Shown piece after piece: positions 54,666 through 64,000 of a stretch of DNA of 64,000 bases. Source of the DNA: Cryoendolithus antarcticus (Eukaryota > Ascomycota > Dothideomycetes > Cladosporiales > Cladosporiaceae); assembly GCA_002077065.1 (NCBI GenBank), contig NAJO01000047.1, forward strand, positions 248,001 through 312,000. The letters are read 5' to 3'. The translations under genes were made by a program, and so were the position numbers. The first letter of the stretch is position 1; each line of letters opens with the position of its first letter. The notes below the pieces were generated by a model, which made no database searches, was not told the DNA's origin, and saw only the letters and a list, made by a program, of their open reading frames with translations.

Positions 54666-55667
54666 CTAAATGCGCGGTAACATTGCTGCACGATGGAAAG
54701 CGAACATCGCAGGATTTGTCACCGAGTATGCGATATGATAACCTGCAGGGACTCCGGGCAGCGCGAACGGCGGAAACACATCAGGTGGCATCGTGCCCGC
54801 CAGTATAGCCCATCTCGAGATTATTCTGATCCCTTCACAGGCCATGCACTGCAAGACTGTCTCCATACCCGGTGTCACGGTGTCGTCTCCGCATCGACAA
54901 GCCCGGCTTTGCATGTACGAGTTCCGTGGCAGCCCATTGCGTTGGGCTAGCGTATGCATCGGATGAAGCATGTCTCGGGCGGTTGTTGTACGCTTTGTGG
55001 GTAGGTGAGTAGCACGACTGGCCGGATTCATCGTTATGGCGCGCAAGGATCTCTTAGTGTTCTTTACATCACGCATCAAGGTCGTTCTCGCAGCTTTCCA
55101 GTCTTATTCAAGATGGTCGCTGCATGTCCGGGAATTGGTGGGACCAAGCAGAGGAGTGCAACAGGTACAGGTATCTCGAGGCCATGCATACATCCGAGCT
55201 TGCACTACTAGTGGTGGAGCTGGCGGCGGTGGTCCATGGCCAGTACCCACAGCTCCCGATAACCATCTCTCGCGAATGCGCTCTCGAATCTCGCAGACTG
55301 AGCATAGCCGAGTCATGAAGAACTTGGCATCTGGCGGCTCTCATGCGGGCAGGAATGGTGGCGGAAACACCCCAGGCGGTACCAGCGTGCGCAGCATTCT
55401 GAGATCGTTGACCACGTATGGCCGAGATTGATTCCTCTTCTCGCAATACTTGCAGATCAAATAGCCTGGCGGGACCGGAGTCACGGGATGACCCCCAAGA
55501 TGAGAGCAGCGCATTGGAGCATACCGAGCAAGAGCAACGCCGAACGGTAGTGGTATGGGATGATTTGTGAGGCTCGAGCAAGCGCCAACGACGAACCCGG
55601 GATGCGCGCTCCTCTGATCACATTTCGCTGACGGTCCCGTTGCAGCCGGGGCAGTGAAGGCGGCCAC
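54666..55667 (-). pseudogene. Paired-CxxC family pseudogene, copy Z2
   Basis: A single frame carries all family blocks but has TGA at 55341-55343 and TAA at 55104-55106. In order: HPVTPVPPGYLICKYCEKRN with VPPGVFPPPFLP (first CxxC module), MTRLCSVCEIRERIRERWLS, DTCTCCTPLLGP with CSDHLE, a basic linker, and RACRCGDDTVTPGMETVLQC, then MACEG and MPPDVFPPFALP (second module). The two modules resemble each other, with T-P-x..L-x-C-x2-C and a P-P-x-V-F-P-P tail. No frameshift is needed, so decay is recent or stops are read through. No convincing ATG start is seen; the frame stays open again from 56135 to 55719. Confidence 0.6.
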
Positions 55668-56064
55668 GGTCGTTGTGCGTCAGCTGACGGTGTTGGATCA
55701 ACGATTGCAGGACATGAGTCAAGCCCAGTATGCGAAATGTGCACGTCGCAAGTATAGCAATGCATGATAAAAACGCTCCTGTTCATCTGTTGCAGCGGAC
55801 GCATGCGGACTGAATTCGAACAAAGAAATGCTCGCCATTGCGATCTTCGTGGTACATTGCGTGTGTGGGCATCTGATTGACTGTGCGCACGGCTGTGCCA
55901 TCGACGCGTAGTCCAGAGTCTTGATGGCTCGTAGGCATGGTAGCGGTATGGTCTCTGTGTGCCACAAGGCCATACTGTGGGGCTCACAAGCTTTGATACC
56001 CGAGTGCATTACTCGATCATGGAGGGCTTGAACCCCGGCGTGACCTGACCTCGCAGTGCCATGC

Positions 56065-56583
56065 TCATCGTCCCAAAAAGCCCCACAGACTCCCACCAGC
56101 ACCACCTTGCCCTTGCCTCGCAGCCTCCGTCTCAATCCAGCGCACCAAAAACTCCCTGCTCTTCAAATCACCCAGCTTACTGACCTTGCTCTCGATCTGC
56201 GGCTCCTGCCGATCGAAAGCCAGTAGAGTCGGAATCGAATTGATCATGTATCGCGTGCCAATGCCACCCACGCCACCCAGATCTGGACTGTCCATCTCGA
56301 CTTCAGCGAAGGCCACGCCGCCTTGCTGTTCGCCAATGCCGTCCCTCTCAATGAGCTCCTTCAGCAGCGGAGAGACGACCTTGCATGAGCTACACCAATT
56401 GGCCATCCAGAATGTCAGGAGAGGCGTGCGACTGCTGGCAGACATGAGGAGTAGCGTCTGGAGCTCATCCTCGTTGCGAATGGTACTGGGGTGGATGCGG
56501 TTCTTGGCTAGTGCTGGCCGCAAGGTGCTGAAATGGCGGGAGGTGAGACCAACCCTCATGGTCTGCAGTGTTCGTAGTGACAT
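56065..56583 (-). CDS. Mitochondrial thioredoxin-like protein
   Basis: A single exon; the ATG at 56583 is preferred because it yields a basic, acid-free leader (MSLRTLQTMRVGLTSRHFST) typical of mitochondrial import, giving 172 residues. An ATG at 56661 would add 26 polar residues. The thioredoxin fold shows FWMANWCSSCKVVSPLLKEL with redox Cys64 and Cys67, and the cis-proline in MINSIPTLLAFDRQE. Fungal relatives have the same W-C-x-x-C-K site. Disulphide exchange in mitochondria is inferred. It starts 368 bases from the divergent F-box gene. Confidence 0.82.
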   Translation of the reverse strand: MSLRTLQTMRVGLTSRHFSTLRPALAKNRIHPSTIRNEDELQTLLLMSASSRTPLLTFWMANWCSSCKVVSPLLKELIERDGIGEQQGGVAFAEVEMDSPDLGGVGGIGTRYMINSIPTLLAFDRQEPQIESKVSKLGDLKSREFLVRWIETEAARQGQGGAGGSLWGFLGR

Positions 56584-56950
56584 GATGGCGTATTCGACGT
56601 GGTATTCGTGGCCGAGTATGGGATCCCTCGAGTCCAAGGGCCCTTGCTCGTGGGATCTCATTGTGCTCCTGAACCATGTCGAATGCGGAATGTACAGCCG
56701 GACGCACCGTACATGTATGGGACGCTGTTTGCTACATGTTACCTCACGTCAATTGGATCTTATCGCTACGCTGGGCCATTAATCGCTGAGGGGAGAAGGG
56801 TCAGATCGCACTCGTCAGACCGACTGCGGACCTTGTCACCTAAACGCATCGACGAGATCTGACGTGTCTACCGTTTGACTTCATCGCTGGCACAGCACCT
56901 CGCTACTGGCACATCCCTTTCAATGCCTGGGGACATCGGTCGCAGTCACC
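56584..56950. promoter_or_regulatory. Shared divergent promoter, thioredoxin-like and F-box genes
   Basis: A 367-base interval between divergent starts. Nothing else is seen. Confidence 0.35.
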
Positions 56951-58637
56951 ATGAGCGATTCCATCCCTCGTCTACCACCTGAGATGCTCTGTCACATCTT
57001 ACAGAGCATTACCGATCCGTTCGATCTTGCGCAAGTCTGCTCGACCAGCAAGCAACTCTATCATGCGGCAACGCCGGCGCTTTACCGCGACATCACCATC
57101 GACATTGGCGCGCTGCTTAACACTGGTACCGCTCGATCTCTACTAACAAATCGTAGCTTGAGATACACTCGCATATTGAGATGCCTCTCGGCTCGTGACG
57201 TCTTTCAGTGCCCCAGACCGCGCCCTTGTATGCCTGACCATCCACAACATCATCAACAATATACCGCGAAATCGCCTGCAGGAGCTGTAGTAAGTGATGA
57301 ATACATGTACTGTGGCTTTGACGAAACGAGCACGATTGACACATCGGTCTAGCATTTCCTCCGACATCAGACTTGACAACACTATCATGGTGTGCATTCT
57401 CTCCTGGCAGTCGAGACTCCAGACTCTGGACGCCAGACTCGACAGCCCACTTCCAGCAGGCGACTACTTACGTTGTCTAGAAAGGCTGCACGTCCCATAC
57501 TACCCCAATGTGTATCGCCACGAGAGGCTGCAGTTTACCGCAGCATTACGAGAAGCACCGCAGCTGCAGCACCTGAGTGTGGGCGACGCAGATAACGAGG
57601 CAGCTGGTGGTGCCGAACCGCTCTTCACATACGACTGGTTACCACCGAGACCTCTCAAATCGCTACGACTGATCTCCACTGGGTATTCTAGCATCTCAAG
57701 TCGAATTGAGTGGCCATTTGATTTCACCAAGCTGGAGCATGTTGACTTGCACCAGTGCTTCGGTGTCTCGGAGACGCTTTCGTCGCTTTGCGACTTGTAC
57801 GAGTCCACACCTGCAAACCTTCGGTCTTTCTCGTTCGTTAGCGGCGACGATGATCTTTCATCCTGTATCTCACTCCTGGGTCGGCTTGCACACGCCAGCC
57901 CCAAGCTGCTGAGTCTGGACGTCATCTACCATCGTGACTGGCATGATGAGCCCTGGTCCATGCACCTCTTGCTTGATCGCCCAAGCGCACTGACAAAGCT
58001 GGCATTGCTTCCTGGGACCTACAAGGCCCTTCCGGTAGTCCATGAAGACCTGTCAATGATCAGCGATTATCACCGAGACCTACGAGACCTGATGATCAGC
58101 ATTCCGATATCGAATTTATCGCCACCGGGCACGACTAACGTCTTCGATCAACTAACACCATATATCGATACCATCGTCGCATTGCCGAAGCTTGACACAG
58201 TCACTCTGGTGAACATGCCAGTCGCATGCGGTGATGTATATCCCAAAGGTTTTGGCAACAAAGACCAATACGCCGAAGCCCTCCAGCCATACGGTATTGT
58301 CGACTTCGTGGAGGAGGACACTGCTTGGTACTACATGGCCTTACTGGACGATTGGGTGCGTGCGTTCGCCAATCAGATCAATTGCAGACGTTTGAAACTT
58401 GAGTTGCCGCCACTCCGAACGCTGTCGATTGGCTCGAAGCACAGTGATTTCTCGGCGAACGATGGAGTGGGCAATGTCATCAATGTTGGTCCGGCGACGT
58501 ATGCGATCTCACCGTCTCGGAAGCCATTTGGCCACCCAGTGACGGAACCGAGCGCGAAGCCCGTAGCAGACATAGGTGTAGTCCCGTACCAAATCAGGAG
58601 GACTTCGAGTACAGTCAACCAAGTCATACATATGTGA
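56951..58637 (+). pseudogene. F-box/LRR-like gene with a one-base frameshift
   Basis: The F-box is clear: RLPPEMLCHILQSITDPFDL with AQVCSTSKQLYHAATPALYR. The first frame is lost after VFQCP, at a CCCC run (57211-57214). Reading on one base earlier gives PDRALVCLTIHNIINNIPRN and RLQEL, which then splices (donor GTAAGT at 57290, acceptor TAG at 57350-57352) into YISSDIRLDNTIMVCILSWQ. With one C fewer, exons 56951-57289 and 57353-58637 make 540 codons. Short leucine-rich blocks follow (LKSLRLISTGY, LEHVDLHQCFG, LLSLDVIYH). No GT-AG intron of the right phase explains the shift. It is either a recent pseudogene or a base error. Confidence 0.75.
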
Positions 58638-58942
58638 TTTCCTCTATGATGAATCAAGGTGGTGCTCTTAGGAGCCTCTACGGGCATGCCTTAGGGTTTC
58701 CTGATCTGAGCTGCGGGACTTCGACAGCAGTCAAACTATTGAACTGCGTTCAAGGAAGAAACAGCGATTTTGCGACTTGCTGTAGACTAGAGGCGTCATA
58801 CGGCAACAATGTAGCCGTATATACTATACTCGTAAGTTACCGGACGACGTTTCTTCCACGGTAAGATTCAAGCTGTTGTGATGAGTGAGAGCGCTGACCA
58901 AAACGAGATAGGCGGAACAGACTTTTGAGGATTAGTGTAGTA

Positions 58943-59000
58943 GGAGGTGCGGAATTAGCACAGGAAAAGTGCTGGTTTCCAGGGGGATCGAATCTTGCGA
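58943..59000 (+). pseudogene. tRNA-like fragment
   Basis: AATTAGCACAGG resembles an A box, GTGCTGGTTTCCAG resembles an anticodon arm with a small deletion, and GGATCGAATCT resembles a B box. The stems are imperfect, so it is a relic at most. Confidence 0.25.
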
Positions 59001-59257
59001 TGACTTTGCCGGAATATGACTGTGTCTAGACACGACTTATCCGTCAACGGCGAGCCTAGCAAAGACAGATGTGCGAGAAGGTCACGTCCTGGGTTGGCAC
59101 CTCGAACGCAGATCTTCCGGCTCACGTTCATATTGGCTACCAAGAGGCAGCTCGATAGCCTTGTCGATGCTGTACCACATGCTTCCCGCTCGAGAACGCC
59201 GAAATTGCGGATCGTCTGTCCTGCGGGTCTTGGCACAGGAACTCGTTTCGCACCAAC

Positions 59258-59345
59258 TCAGCCTTGCATGACAGTTGCCTTGTCTCTTCTGCGCTGATCG
59301 CGTGAACGTCACTTATCACACGGCAAACATCATTGGTGGCGCAAC
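59258..59345 (+). repeat. Short dispersed repeat, left copy
   Basis: Begins CTCAGCCTTGCATGA and ends with ATCACAC and TTGGTGGCGC; the same blocks in the same order occur at 61109-61176. The two copies flank the Ser/Thr-rich protein gene. Confidence 0.45.
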
Positions 59346-59740
59346 AGCATGCGGCATGTCGGTCGAGGCAAGCTTTTGTCCATCACATTAGTCCGTCTAG
59401 CTACAGCCGACCGACGCAGCGCTTGGCGGGGTCAGGACAGATTCCTGTGATCAAGAAGCCACACCGATTTTCTCTTTGCTGCTCGTCTCTTCTTGCGACA
59501 GACGCTTCGCCGCGGGCCTGATAAGCCGACTCACTTCGAACATTTTAACCTCAAACCCGCTCCCCGCTGCGGCAGTCTGGCTCTCCTTTCAAGATACACC
59601 AGTATTGGAAGCCTTCCTGTGTTCGGATGATAGCGAATATCATGACAGTGATCAGCTACGAGGCTGATACGTTGGAGGACTTCGTACGGAGTTAGTAGTC
59701 GCTGCGGTCCGAATGTGTCCTTGTGAGTGTAGATGGCTCT

Positions 59741-60813
59741 TCATTGAAGGTGTAGAACCGAACATCCGAGCACAGTCACTCCAGCCAGCCACACCATTGC
59801 TGCGCAGATCGTCAAGAGCGACGGACAATCTTCGAGCGGACGTGCGATCCTGGATCTTGCGCCCGCTAGGGCAGTCACCGTAGGTGTTATCGACGCCGAG
59901 GATGAAATTGTTGCAGAGAAGCTTATACTTGCAGAGGAACTTGTACTTGCAGAGGAAGTTGTACTTGCAGAGGAGGTCGTCGTCGCCGAGGTAGACACCG
60001 TCGACGAGGAAGAAGCCACCAAAAGCAAGGAAGTCGCCACTGAAGTTGCAGTACTCGCCGAGGAAGACGGATTCCCGGAGGAAGATGAATCCGAGCCGGA
60101 AGGCGTTGCACTGAACGAGTCCGGGCCGATGCACGTTCCCAAGCAATTGTTGGCTGATGTTGAGTCGATCTTGAGTATGCCACCCTGCCCGTGACCGCCA
60201 TCGGTAACATCTGGGTAGCGGATTGGTACTCGGCCGCAGGTCTTGCATCTCGATCTCGGGCCTGTAAGTATCTCGTAGAGAAGATCTCGGGCTTGAGCAA
60301 GCGTGATCGGGTCCGTGTTGTTGTTCGCAGCGTCCCCTTCACTGGTCGCTTCCGTGAACACACATATGCCCACTTAGCGTCAGCGGGAATGCTCTCCCCC
60401 GAATCCGAGATAGGAATGTACTCACTGTCGTCCTCTAGGTTCGGCTTGTCTAGACTGAAGGTCACTGATCCGCCCGCGCTCACCAGGCCGAGTCCTACTC
60501 CAGCGCTGAGTGTAACCGTGACGTAGCCTGTTTCTGCCTTTGGCTGGCATATGATGTTCTCACCTGGTAGATAGGTCGTGTCATCTGGTTTTGTAGTTGT
60601 AGTCATGGCGAGCAAAAGGGTGCCCACCACAGTGAGGCCACGGTCGTTCCTCACCGGGTAGAGAGACGGAATGCAGTTTGGAGAAAAGCCGATGTTGTTC
60701 CCTGCCGTATAGCAGCTCTGTTTGCCGCTTTCTCGTTTCGCAACAGGACTGGCAGCCCTGCTGAGGTCGATCAGAGCAAGCCATAATAAATGGCGATTGT
60801 AGAGCAGCAGCAT
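59741..60813 (-). pseudogene. Secreted Ser/Thr-rich protein gene with frameshift
   Basis: The ATG at 60813 starts a signal peptide (MLLLYNRHLLWLALIDLSRA). The first frame contains KQSCYTAGNNIGFSPNCIPS, TYLPGENIICQPKAETGYVT and ends in DAKWAYVC. The rest lies in another frame: FTEATSEGDAANNNTDP, LYEILTGPRSRCKTCGR, CLGTCIGPDSFSATPSGSD, a long Ser/Ala/Thr repeat region and a C-terminal hydrophobic segment (LLTICAAMVWLAGVTVLGCS). The switch sits at a GTGTGT run near 60363; two bases fewer would give a continuous 357-codon frame. The layout is that of a wall-attached or membrane glycoprotein. No family is recognised. Confidence 0.6.
59913..59984 (+). repeat. 18-bp minisatellite inside the Ser/Thr-rich gene
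   Basis: Four tandem 18-base units (consensus GCAGAGGAACTTGTACTT) with few differences. On the minus strand they encode six-residue Ser/Ala-rich repeats. Confidence 0.85.
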
Positions 60814-62151
60814 ACTGTCGCTGGACCAGACAGGACGGAGAAAGCATACAAATGGAAGCAGATAGAAAGGCTGAACGGCAAGTACTGAAACGAACTCCCC
60901 TTGCTCATCAAATGAAGATGCCTCAAGCACTGCAAGTGCCCCCACCAAATCTGGAGCTGAGAGACACTGGTGCCTTAGGCGCCCTGCATGTACGCACCGA
61001 GACTCCAGGTCCTTTGCCATGCTGCAAGGCTACGTTGGAGATCCCTATAGAGCTTCCTTGGTAGCTCTCGCGCACGGACCGGGTCCGCAGCAATCTCAAT
61101 GCTGTCTCAGCCTTGCATGAGATCTGCCTTCTTTTCACACGCCACGCCCTTCGCCAGCGCAATCACACATGGTGGCGCTTTCCCATTCGACCATGAAGGG
61201 CAGAAATCTGCACGAGGCGAACGTCCAATAGTCTGATGCACGCAGACCGGTCAAGATCCGGGCGACATATCGCTCGTATTTCAGGGTCACCATGATCGTA
61301 TCTTGCACCGAACGCTCGCCGAAGAGCTCGTTGGCGGTCCATGAAATCTGGCAGATATATCAATGTCTTAATCAAACTCAACGCAGTGGCGTCTTCACCA
61401 GCCGAGCTGTCGCTGTACCTACCCGGTGGGCCGCAAACGCAACTTGGAAGCTGCAGAGTCGTTGGTATATGAGTCCTGGAAATGCGCGATGTTGCAGGGG
61501 AGTAGCTGGCCAACAGTGATAAGGTGTCAGCAATGGCATCTCTTTCCTTTTGCTAGTGCTCGTGGTGTTTTAGGTCCCGCGTTCGAGCCCAACGACTCCT
61601 GGAAGCCGCAGAGGGTCCTTCCATTGGTCGGGCATAATGCCTTTGGCAATGATTTGATTATCATCGTTTGAAGTCCACCACTTTCATCAGTACGTATGAA
61701 GCTGCTTCGACCACTCATAGTCAGATCAGTGTAATGGTCGCAAGGAAGTGAGAAGGACGATCAGCGATGGGATAGCTCTATAGATGTCTTCTTATAAATA
61801 TCTTCTAGCAAATGCTTGTGAGTGCTTGACATTGCTTATCTGGAGTATGCGGTCGGATCGCCCGTCTTTGGGTGTGATGTGGGCTAAGATCATCAGGAAC
61901 ATCGGCATCGCGAAGCACAGCATCGTGAGCTGTCTCGCGGCATCACGTCAGCTTGCATGACGAGCTGCAATTGCTGCCAGCTTCAGACTTCGCGGAACCA
62001 AGATACCAACAAGATCGGGTTTCACTGACGAGAACATCTACCTGCACGACACTTAATGGGCGCTGGCGAACCTTGCCGCTCTTTCCTGTGAAGCACGATT
62101 CCTCATTCTGTAGATTTGGCCTTCATCAAAGATTACCAGCTCGAAGTCATC
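60814..62151. other. Long intergenic region
   Basis: About 1.3 kb between the divergent Ser/Thr-rich gene and the decarboxylase. Contains the right repeat copy. A B-box-like CGCGTTCGAGCCC at about 61579 stands alone. No protein gene is supported. Confidence 0.35.
61109..61176 (+). repeat. Short dispersed repeat, right copy
   Basis: Matches the copy at 59258-59345 in its start (CTCAGCCTTGCATGA), its middle (TGCCTT) and its end (ATCACAC, GGTGGCGC). Confidence 0.45.
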
Positions 62152-63375
62152 ATGGCGTCTCAACCAAATGACACTCTCGACGGCAGCATGCTACCCTCAA
62201 CCACACCTACAACCACCGCCGGTAAACCCCTTCCAGAAGACCATTTCTCAGCCGCAGCCACAACGCTCGACAGCCTTACCACCCAAGCTGGCGACCACGC
62301 CACCCCCCCCAAAGCTCACTTGCACATCCCAGGACACCACGACACAGCCCACTCACTCTTCCGCAGCGTCTTCCCCTATGACTCCCTCGCTAACCTCGAG
62401 GCCGAGTGGCACCTTGGGAACTATGTCATCGACCGCGGAACAGGCGAGAAGTCCTTCGAGCCCATGAGCGTGTACGTCCGTCTGGGCATGCATCTGCTCT
62501 ACTACGGCTCCGTACAGGCCAAAGCGCTGCAATCGCACCAGACTCAGGCATTGCTGAAAGCTCAAAGTGAGAAGATGGGCGCGCAGTATGATTCGCCCGA
62601 GTCGGTGGCGCATATTCAGCCGTTCATTGAGAGTTTTGAGTTGCAGGGGAAGTTGGGTGAGATGGTGGAGCCGGATCCGACGAAGTATCCGACTTTTAAT
62701 GCTTTCTTTGCGCGGGAGATCAAATCTTCTGCTAGGCCGATCGCTGAGCCCGAAAACGCACTCGCCATCTCAAGTCCGGCGGACTGCCGTCTTACTGCCT
62801 TCCCTACCACAGACGCAGCGACAAGGTACTGGATCAAGGGCTTCGGCTTCACCATGGCGCGCTTGCTCGACTCCGATTCACTCGCAACAACGTTCACACG
62901 AGGAAGTATGGTCATCGCCCGCCTGGCACCACAAGACTACCACCGCTGGCACGCACCAATCTCAGGCCGCGTCGAGTCCATCACCGAGATCCCGGGCACG
63001 TACTATACAGTCAACCCGCAAGCTATCAACGAGGCGGGGACACTGGATGTCTTCTGCGAGAACCGCAGGTCTGTGATGCTTGTACGCCCAACTTCCAACC
63101 CGAATTCGCTGGTGGCAATCATTGCTGTTGGCGCGATGCTGGTGGGCAGTATCAAGTACAATCCTGGTATTGCTCCAGGAGCGGAAATTCAGAGAGGGCA
63201 ATGTCTGGGTGCGTTTTACTATGGTGGCAGTACGGTCATCACGCTATTCCCGCCGGGAGCGGCTGTGTTGGACGAGGACCTGGTGGCAAACTCTACAGTT
63301 GATGAGGCAGATACGGCGAAGAACTGTGAGACCTATGTCAAGGTCGGATGGAGAGTCGGGCAAGCGGTGGTGTAG
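62152..63375 (+). CDS. Phosphatidylserine decarboxylase family enzyme
   Basis: A single exon of 407 residues from the ATG at 62152; the frame is open slightly further upstream without an ATG. Family motifs are YPTFNAFFAREIKSSARPIA, SSPADCRLTAFP, RLAPQDYHRWHAPISGRV and IAVGAMLVGSIKYN. The self-cleavage motif is G-G-S-T with Ser360 as the expected pyruvoyl precursor (FYYGGSTVITLFPPGA). The enzyme makes phosphatidylethanolamine from phosphatidylserine. There is no mitochondrial leader, membrane segment or C2 domain, unlike Psd1 and Psd2, so it is a compact paralogue of the third fungal type; its location is uncertain. Confidence 0.88.
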   Translation: MASQPNDTLDGSMLPSTTPTTTAGKPLPEDHFSAAATTLDSLTTQAGDHATPPKAHLHIPGHHDTAHSLFRSVFPYDSLANLEAEWHLGNYVIDRGTGEKSFEPMSVYVRLGMHLLYYGSVQAKALQSHQTQALLKAQSEKMGAQYDSPESVAHIQPFIESFELQGKLGEMVEPDPTKYPTFNAFFAREIKSSARPIAEPENALAISSPADCRLTAFPTTDAATRYWIKGFGFTMARLLDSDSLATTFTRGSMVIARLAPQDYHRWHAPISGRVESITEIPGTYYTVNPQAINEAGTLDVFCENRRSVMLVRPTSNPNSLVAIIAVGAMLVGSIKYNPGIAPGAEIQRGQCLGAFYYGGSTVITLFPPGAAVLDEDLVANSTVDEADTAKNCETYVKVGWRVGQAVV

Positions 63376-63704
63376 GGTCTTCCTGCCTCTCAAGACTCGG
63401 AACTACCGATGCAGACTACCTCTACAGGTTGCGCTGGCAAGGGTCACGCCCAGCGGTTTACAAGCGCAGCAGCGAGCTGCTCACGAAGTGGCGATGCCGT
63501 CGTCGAGTGTCATAGTGTTTCAGTGATAGCTTCTACACCGCCGCTGACGCAAGCAAGGTGCTACGACGGCGTCGGTGGGCGATGCAGCTGTATCTGTATA
63601 CTCACTGCCTATGAACACTACCCGCTTATATGAACGCTTTTCCGGTAGCAGCATGCTGGCACGCGTGACACGTTCCCAATAGGCTGCAGATCCGGCCCAA
63701 TGCC
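63376..63704. other. Convergent intergenic region
   Basis: About 330 bases between two stops facing each other. Only 3' UTR sequence is expected. Confidence 0.35.
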
Positions 63705-64000
63705 CTAAAGCTCATCACGCCCTCCCTTCTTCCCACTCAGATCCGGCATCGCAATGACCTTCACGATCAGACTCGTCCAGCCCGTAAAGTGCTGCGTTCG
63801 CTGTCCTTTGCCAGTCTCAGGGTCGTACTGCTCCCATGCAAAGCCAGTCTCCTCCCACGAGTTGTAGATGGTGTTGATCAAGTTGCTGCGAAGGGCAGTG
63901 TACATTGTCGCAGCGCGCTTCTGGTGTGGACCGGAGGTCTCGGCGAGGGACTGTAGGACGATGTCAGTTTGAGGGAAGTTCATCTTCTTGCACAGGCCAG
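63705..64000 (-). CDS. Mannosyl-oligosaccharide glucosidase (GH63, glucosidase I), C-terminus only
   Basis: The last 98 residues enter from the window edge as LCKKMNFPQTDIVLQ. The C-terminal GH63 block is unmistakable: YTALRSNLINTIYNSWEETG, FAWEQYDPETGKGQRTQHFT and GWTSLIVKVIAMPDL. The enzyme removes the outermost glucose from the N-glycan precursor in the ER. The protein ends G-G-R-D-E-L before TAG, an RDEL-type retrieval signal that fits ER residence. The rest of the gene lies beyond the window. Confidence 0.9.
   Translation of the reverse strand, partial: GLCKKMNFPQTDIVLQSLAETSGPHQKRAATMYTALRSNLINTIYNSWEETGFAWEQYDPETGKGQRTQHFTGWTSLIVKVIAMPDLSGKKGGRDEL

Larger units (their letters stand above)
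58638..59740. other. Gene-poor region
   Basis: About 1.1 kb with no supported gene. It holds a tRNA-like fragment near 58943-59000 and one copy of a short repeat at 59258-59345. Confidence 0.35.

Overview
The window is nuclear DNA of a filamentous ascomycete. Evidence is short GT-AG introns of about 50-75 nt, pyrimidine-rich 5' flanks, and fungal families such as Mif2, Abp2, Pho-4, Scd6 and GH47. Protein style suggests a dothideomycete; that placement is inference from recognition, not from a marker gene. All functions below are read from the sequence and family knowledge; no search was run.

Left part (1-31 kb) is mostly conserved housekeeping DNA: CENP-C/Mif2 (cut at the window edge), a small membrane protein, Abp2, gamma-tubulin complex protein 2, proteasome alpha-5, a thioesterase-like protein, a Sly41-type transporter, a secreted S9-like hydrolase, GH47 mannosidase, replication factor C subunit, a small Cys-rich protein, a peroxisomal (SKL-ending) acyl-CoA dehydrogenase, a deaminase and a GPI-type aspartic protease. 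This is interrupted at 18.0-20.7 kb by a tandem pair of related coiled-coil genes, both broken.

Middle (31-36 kb): GAPDH with a 5'UTR intron and a GC-AG intron, then a serine carboxypeptidase carrying a nonsense codon in its oxyanion-hole motif.

Right-centre (35.9-58.6 kb) is an accessory landscape in which only Pho-4, Pex39 (KPWE protein), Scd6/Lsm14 and a thioredoxin-like gene are clearly conserved. Around them lie at least seven copies of an F-box-like family (N-terminal L-P-x-E-L-[RQ], internal V-x-D-L-[DN]-F). Two copies are intact and five are broken by stops and frameshifts. Interleaved with them are two copies of an undescribed-looking protein with paired CxxC modules, and a classical F-box/LRR-type gene with a one-base frameshift.

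Right end (58.6-64 kb): decayed intergenic DNA with short repeats, a frameshifted Ser/Thr-rich secreted protein gene, a phosphatidylserine decarboxylase, and the 3' end of GH63 glucosidase I, which ends in RDEL.

The most unusual content is the birth-and-death cluster at 36-56 kb and the decayed coiled-coil pair at 18-20.7 kb.
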